A stretch of 64,000 bases of DNA, taken from positions 124,001-188,000 of the forward strand of contig NZ_JSEH01000010.1 of NCBI RefSeq assembly GCF_000801335.2, written 5' to 3'. Every line of letters begins with the position of its first letter. Within the stretch, counting starts at the first letter, position 1. This DNA comes from Desulfovibrio sp. TomC. GTDB lineage: Bacteria; Desulfobacterota; Desulfovibrionia; Desulfovibrionales; Desulfovibrionaceae. The position numbers and the translations under genes were made by a program. A model generated the notes under the pieces. It did no database searches, was not told where the DNA came from, and was given only the letters and a program-made list of their open reading frames with translations. Below are positions 61,471 through 64,000 of this stretch, piece by piece.

Positions 61471-62550
61471 ATGAATACACAGACATCGAATACCGTTGAG
61501 CCAACGGATTACAGTGCGGAAATATTCGATGCCAGCGGCATCAAATTCGATGAGACCGTCGCCTGCGGCCTGTGGCAGAAAATCGTGGACCACAAGTGGA
61601 TCTTGTCCGAGAAACTCGGGCGGGACGTGGGCTTCCGGGCCGCCTGTATTGATTTCCTGGATAACTTCGAGGTGGGGCATGACCTGCGCCTGGAGCGCCA
61701 GGCCGACCTTCTCGGCGAAATGGGCGCCCAGTACATCGACCGGGACATCTGGGAAACCATCTCCGATTCCCAACCCCCCAAGCAGCTCGTCCAGAAGCGC
61801 ATCATCCGGCCGCTTCAGGAAGAGAACCTGTCCAAAAAACACGGCGTGGTCATCCCCAAGGCCATTATCTTCTTCGGTCCTCCCGGCACGGGAAAAACCC
61901 ATTTCGTCAAAGCCATGGCTGGGTTTCTCGGCTGGTGGTTCATCGAGATTGCTCCCAGCATGCTCATGGCCGAGGGTGTGGACAGAATCGGCGCCCACCT
62001 GCGCGCCACCATGGAAAAGGCCCGCCGACTTGAGGAAGCCGTCATCTTCATCGACGAGTTCGAGGAACTCGCCGCCAGTCGGGACGAAGCCGACCGCATC
62101 GACCGGTCCATCACCAACGAGTTCCTCAAGCAGGTCCCCCTGCTCAAGAGTCAGGCGAACAAGGTGCTTTTGGTCTGCGCGACCAACTATGTCCGTCAAC
62201 TGGATGCGGCCCTGCTGCGTCCCGGGCGCTTTGACTGCATCATCCCGGTGGGAGTCCTCGACGACGACGGACGGCGGACCATCCTGCAATACCACAATGC
62301 CCGGATCAATGTCGGGGATATCGACCTGGATCTCATTGTCAAAAAGACCCGGCACTTCACCCCGGCTGACCTGGAACACCTGTACCAGCTCATCGCCCAG
62401 CACGCCTTTGACCGGGAATACGAGACGGGAAAGGACTTCGCGGTGACCACGGAATGCATCATGGAGAAGATCGGCCAGGTCCGTCCTTCCCTGAGCGACG
62501 AAGTGATGACCCAGTTCCAGGAGGACGTTTTGACCTATTCACGGTATTAA
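61471..62550 (+). CDS. AAA+ ATPase
   Basis: 359 residues, with a near-perfect AAAGGAGG upstream of the ATG. An N-terminal domain of about 125 residues with no recognised family precedes the AAA+ module: Walker A GPPGTGKT (136-143), Walker B VIFIDEFEEL (191-200), sensor 1 LVCATNY and the RPGRFD arginine-finger region. The module is of the FtsH/Vps4-like (classical AAA) type. There is no protease domain or membrane segment, so it is a soluble unfoldase or remodelling ATPase. It is 276 bases upstream of an arylsulfatase gene. Substrate unknown. Confidence 0.9.
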   Translation: MNTQTSNTVEPTDYSAEIFDASGIKFDETVACGLWQKIVDHKWILSEKLGRDVGFRAACIDFLDNFEVGHDLRLERQADLLGEMGAQYIDRDIWETISDSQPPKQLVQKRIIRPLQEENLSKKHGVVIPKAIIFFGPPGTGKTHFVKAMAGFLGWWFIEIAPSMLMAEGVDRIGAHLRATMEKARRLEEAVIFIDEFEELAASRDEADRIDRSITNEFLKQVPLLKSQANKVLLVCATNYVRQLDAALLRPGRFDCIIPVGVLDDDGRRTILQYHNARINVGDIDLDLIVKKTRHFTPADLEHLYQLIAQHAFDREYETGKDFAVTTECIMEKIGQVRPSLSDEVMTQFQEDVLTYSRY

Positions 62551-62614
62551 GACCGACGACTTGGCGACTCCGCAAAGAGTCCCTGCCTGCTGGGAATAGT
62601 GTCGGACAAGAAAA

Positions 62615-62646
62615 AAGGGTTTACTGCATTTCTGCGGTAAACCCTT
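62615..62646 (+). terminator. Terminator-like hairpin after the AAA+ gene
   Basis: 14-bp stem (62615-62628 and 62633-62646, one G-U pair) with a TTTC loop; the following sequence TTGAATTCTCTTT is only moderately T-rich. Confidence 0.6.
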
Positions 62647-62742
62647 GAATTCTCTTTATGTACCTGCATTCCCCGAAATCTGGCATTCCCTGCACACGAT
62701 ATCCCCCGCCCTCCACGCTTCCTGTTTATAGCTCACCCCGTC

Positions 62743-62771
62743 TTGAATCGTGACCACTCTCGGGGTACTAG
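62743..62771 (+). promoter_or_regulatory. Candidate promoter of the arylsulfatase gene
   Basis: -35 TTGAAT at 62743-62748, 17-bp spacer, -10 TACTAG at 62766-62771. Leader of about 49 bases to the ATG at 62827. Confidence 0.5.
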
Positions 62772-62826
62772 AGCAATAAGGGCCAGAAGTACTCCGGCGG
62801 CCCACACCCCACGGAGGAACGACATA

Positions 62827-64000
62827 ATGCCTGCCCGCAACTCGCTTTTTTTCTTGCGCTGCGCTGCGCTGGCCCTCTTGGCCATGCTGGCCGCTGTGTC
62901 CGTCTCGGCCCAGGAAGTCAGCGGTACGCTGGGTTCGCCAAGTGCGACCACCACCATCAGTGGTAAGCAGCTTCCGCCGCCTGATCCAAAATTCGGCGGT
63001 GTGATCAGGGAAAAAGCCTCGGAGTCAAAAGCTTGGTGGCCGCCACGCGTGGTGCCGCCCAAGGGCGCACCCAACGTGCTGCTTATCATGACGGATGACC
63101 AGGGTTTTGGCGCACCAAGTACCTTCGGCGGCGTCATACCCACTCCTGCCATGGACCGCATCGCACGGTCTGGGCTGCGTTATACAAATTTCCATTCGAC
63201 AGCCTTGTGCTCGCCGACTCGAGCGGCACTGATTACGGGCCGCAACCATCACTCCGTGGGCTTCGGGGTGGTTGATGAAATAGCGACCGGGTTCCCAGGC
63301 TACGACTCGATCATCCCGATTGAGAAAGGCACCGTGGGCACCATCCTCAAAGAGAATGGTTACGCCACGTCCTGGTTCGGCAAGGACCACAACACGCCGT
63401 CGTATCAGTCGAGCCAAGCCGGGCCGTTCAATCAATGGCCCAACGGCATGGGCTTCGAGTATTTCTACGGCTTCGTCGGCGGCGACGCCAGCCAGTGGCA
63501 GCCGAACCTGTTCCGCAACACAACGGCCATTTATCCCTTCCTGGACAATCCGGGCTGGAATTTGGAGACGGCGATGGCGGATGAAGCCATCCAACACATC
63601 AAGGAGCTCAAGGAGATCGCTCCTGGCAAGCCTTGGTTCGTCTATTACGTGCCGGGCGCAACCCATGCGCCGCACCACCCCACGCCCGAGTGGATCAAGA
63701 AGATCAGCGACATGCACCTCTTTGACGAGGGCTGGAACAAAGTGCGGGAGACCATCTTCGCCAATCAGAAGCGCCTGGGCATCATGCCTGCGGACGCCAA
63801 GCTGACGCCATGGCCGGAGGGGCTGCCGCAGTGGGATACGCTGAGCCTGGAGGAGAAAAAACTCTTCATCAAGCAAGCGGATGTTTACGGAGCCTACCTC
63901 GCCTATGCAGACAATGAGATAGGACGGGTCATCCAGGCCGTCGAAAATCTTGGCGAACTCGACAACACTTTGATCATCTATATTGGCGGCGACAACGGCG
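62827..64000 (+). CDS. Arylsulfatase (S1 family), secreted, cut by the window end
   Basis: At least 391 residues; the stop is beyond the window. The ATG has GGAGG nine bases upstream. A Sec signal peptide spans about residues 1-27 (ending SVSAQE). The sulfatase motif MTDDQGFG (about residues 84-91) supplies metal ligands, and CSPTR at residues 128-132 is the cysteine-type modification site (Cys128 to formylglycine). The stretch FGKDHNTP follows. It hydrolyses sulfate esters outside the cytoplasm. A modifying enzyme (FGE or anaerobic SME) is not in this window. Sulfate released could feed sulfate respiration in such an organism (inference). Confidence 0.92.
   Translation, partial: MPARNSLFFLRCAALALLAMLAAVSVSAQEVSGTLGSPSATTTISGKQLPPPDPKFGGVIREKASESKAWWPPRVVPPKGAPNVLLIMTDDQGFGAPSTFGGVIPTPAMDRIARSGLRYTNFHSTALCSPTRAALITGRNHHSVGFGVVDEIATGFPGYDSIIPIEKGTVGTILKENGYATSWFGKDHNTPSYQSSQAGPFNQWPNGMGFEYFYGFVGGDASQWQPNLFRNTTAIYPFLDNPGWNLETAMADEAIQHIKELKEIAPGKPWFVYYVPGATHAPHHPTPEWIKKISDMHLFDEGWNKVRETIFANQKRLGIMPADAKLTPWPEGLPQWDTLSLEEKKLFIKQADVYGAYLAYADNEIGRVIQAVENLGELDNTLIIYIGGDNG

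Larger units (their letters stand above)
62551..62826. other. Intergenic region between the AAA+ and arylsulfatase genes
   Basis: 276 bases holding a terminator-like hairpin (62615-62646) and a candidate promoter (62743-62771). Nothing else was seen. The genes therefore look like separate transcription units. Confidence 0.6.

Noticed and set aside
61317-61499. Short hydrophobic frame starting MKKLLTGTG before the AAA+ gene
   Set aside because: No ribosome binding site, overlap with the AAA+ start in another frame, and no domain.
1-64000. CRISPR arrays, insertion sequences or transposases
   Set aside because: No regularly spaced direct repeats, terminal inverted repeats or transposase domains were seen.

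Overview
The window is GC-rich, densely coded DNA that reads as chromosome of a sulfate-reducing deltaproteobacterium of the Desulfovibrio/Solidesulfovibrio type. This placement is an inference from composition, the large signalling gene content and the gene neighbourhoods. No rRNA or species marker is present, so the species cannot be fixed. Coordinates below use start codons chosen from ribosome binding sites, overlaps with neighbours and domain boundaries; many open frames extend further upstream than the real genes.

Layout. (1) 44-7517, minus strand: a Flp/Tad pilus assembly operon (rcpC/cpaB, rcpA/cpaC secretin, a small lipoprotein, tadZ/cpaE, tadA/cpaF, tadB, tadC), lacking the pilin and prepilin peptidase. 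(2) 7819-13391, minus: an NtrC-type sigma-54 activator, an HDOD protein, a degenerate sensor-kinase-like membrane protein, a cysteine-motif protein and a LUD protein. (3) 13469-16714: a secreted protein, then a translationally coupled trio (MFS transporter, FliL-like protein, histidine phosphatase) and a 54-residue zinc-ribbon gene. (4) 16784-17859: an S24/CI-type repressor, probably leaderless, divergent from a FlgM-like small protein. (5) 17935-25052: an RluA pseudouridine synthase and the addA-addB recombination nuclease pair. (6) 25143-33450: a secreted protein, a TetR regulator, a Xer recombinase, GGDEF and HDOD proteins, dprA, a CpoB-like lipoprotein and a polytopic membrane protein. (7) 33561-42218: another HDOD protein, a TetR-MFP-RND efflux operon, a GapN-like aldehyde dehydrogenase and a small monooxygenase. 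(8) 42296-45752: a PAS histidine kinase and ilvB-ilvN preceded by an unusually clear branched-chain amino acid attenuator with a Val/Ile-rich leader peptide. (9) 45992-54823: a complete chemosensory operon cheB-HEAT protein-cheR-parA-cheW-cheY-cheA. (10) 54993-60877: tRNA-Pro(CGG), a copper P-type ATPase that looks leaderless, a family 2 glycosyltransferase and a LysM/TPR protein. (11) 60878-64000: a 0.6 kb non-coding stretch with an unexplained hairpin-rich segment ending in a strong terminator, an AAA+ ATPase and a secreted arylsulfatase cut off by the window end.

Working together: the window is dominated by surface behaviour and signalling (Tad pilus, a full chemosensory array with its own ParA-type positioning protein, three HDOD proteins, a GGDEF protein and two kinase-like proteins), plus DNA repair/uptake functions (AddAB, DprA, Xer). 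The best candidates for undescribed biology are the non-coding segment at 60931-61245, the AAA+/arylsulfatase pair next to it, the CheA with a third Hpt-like unit lacking its histidine, and the repressor/zinc-ribbon locus with a perfect 16-bp palindrome. No CRISPR array, insertion sequence or intact prophage was seen.
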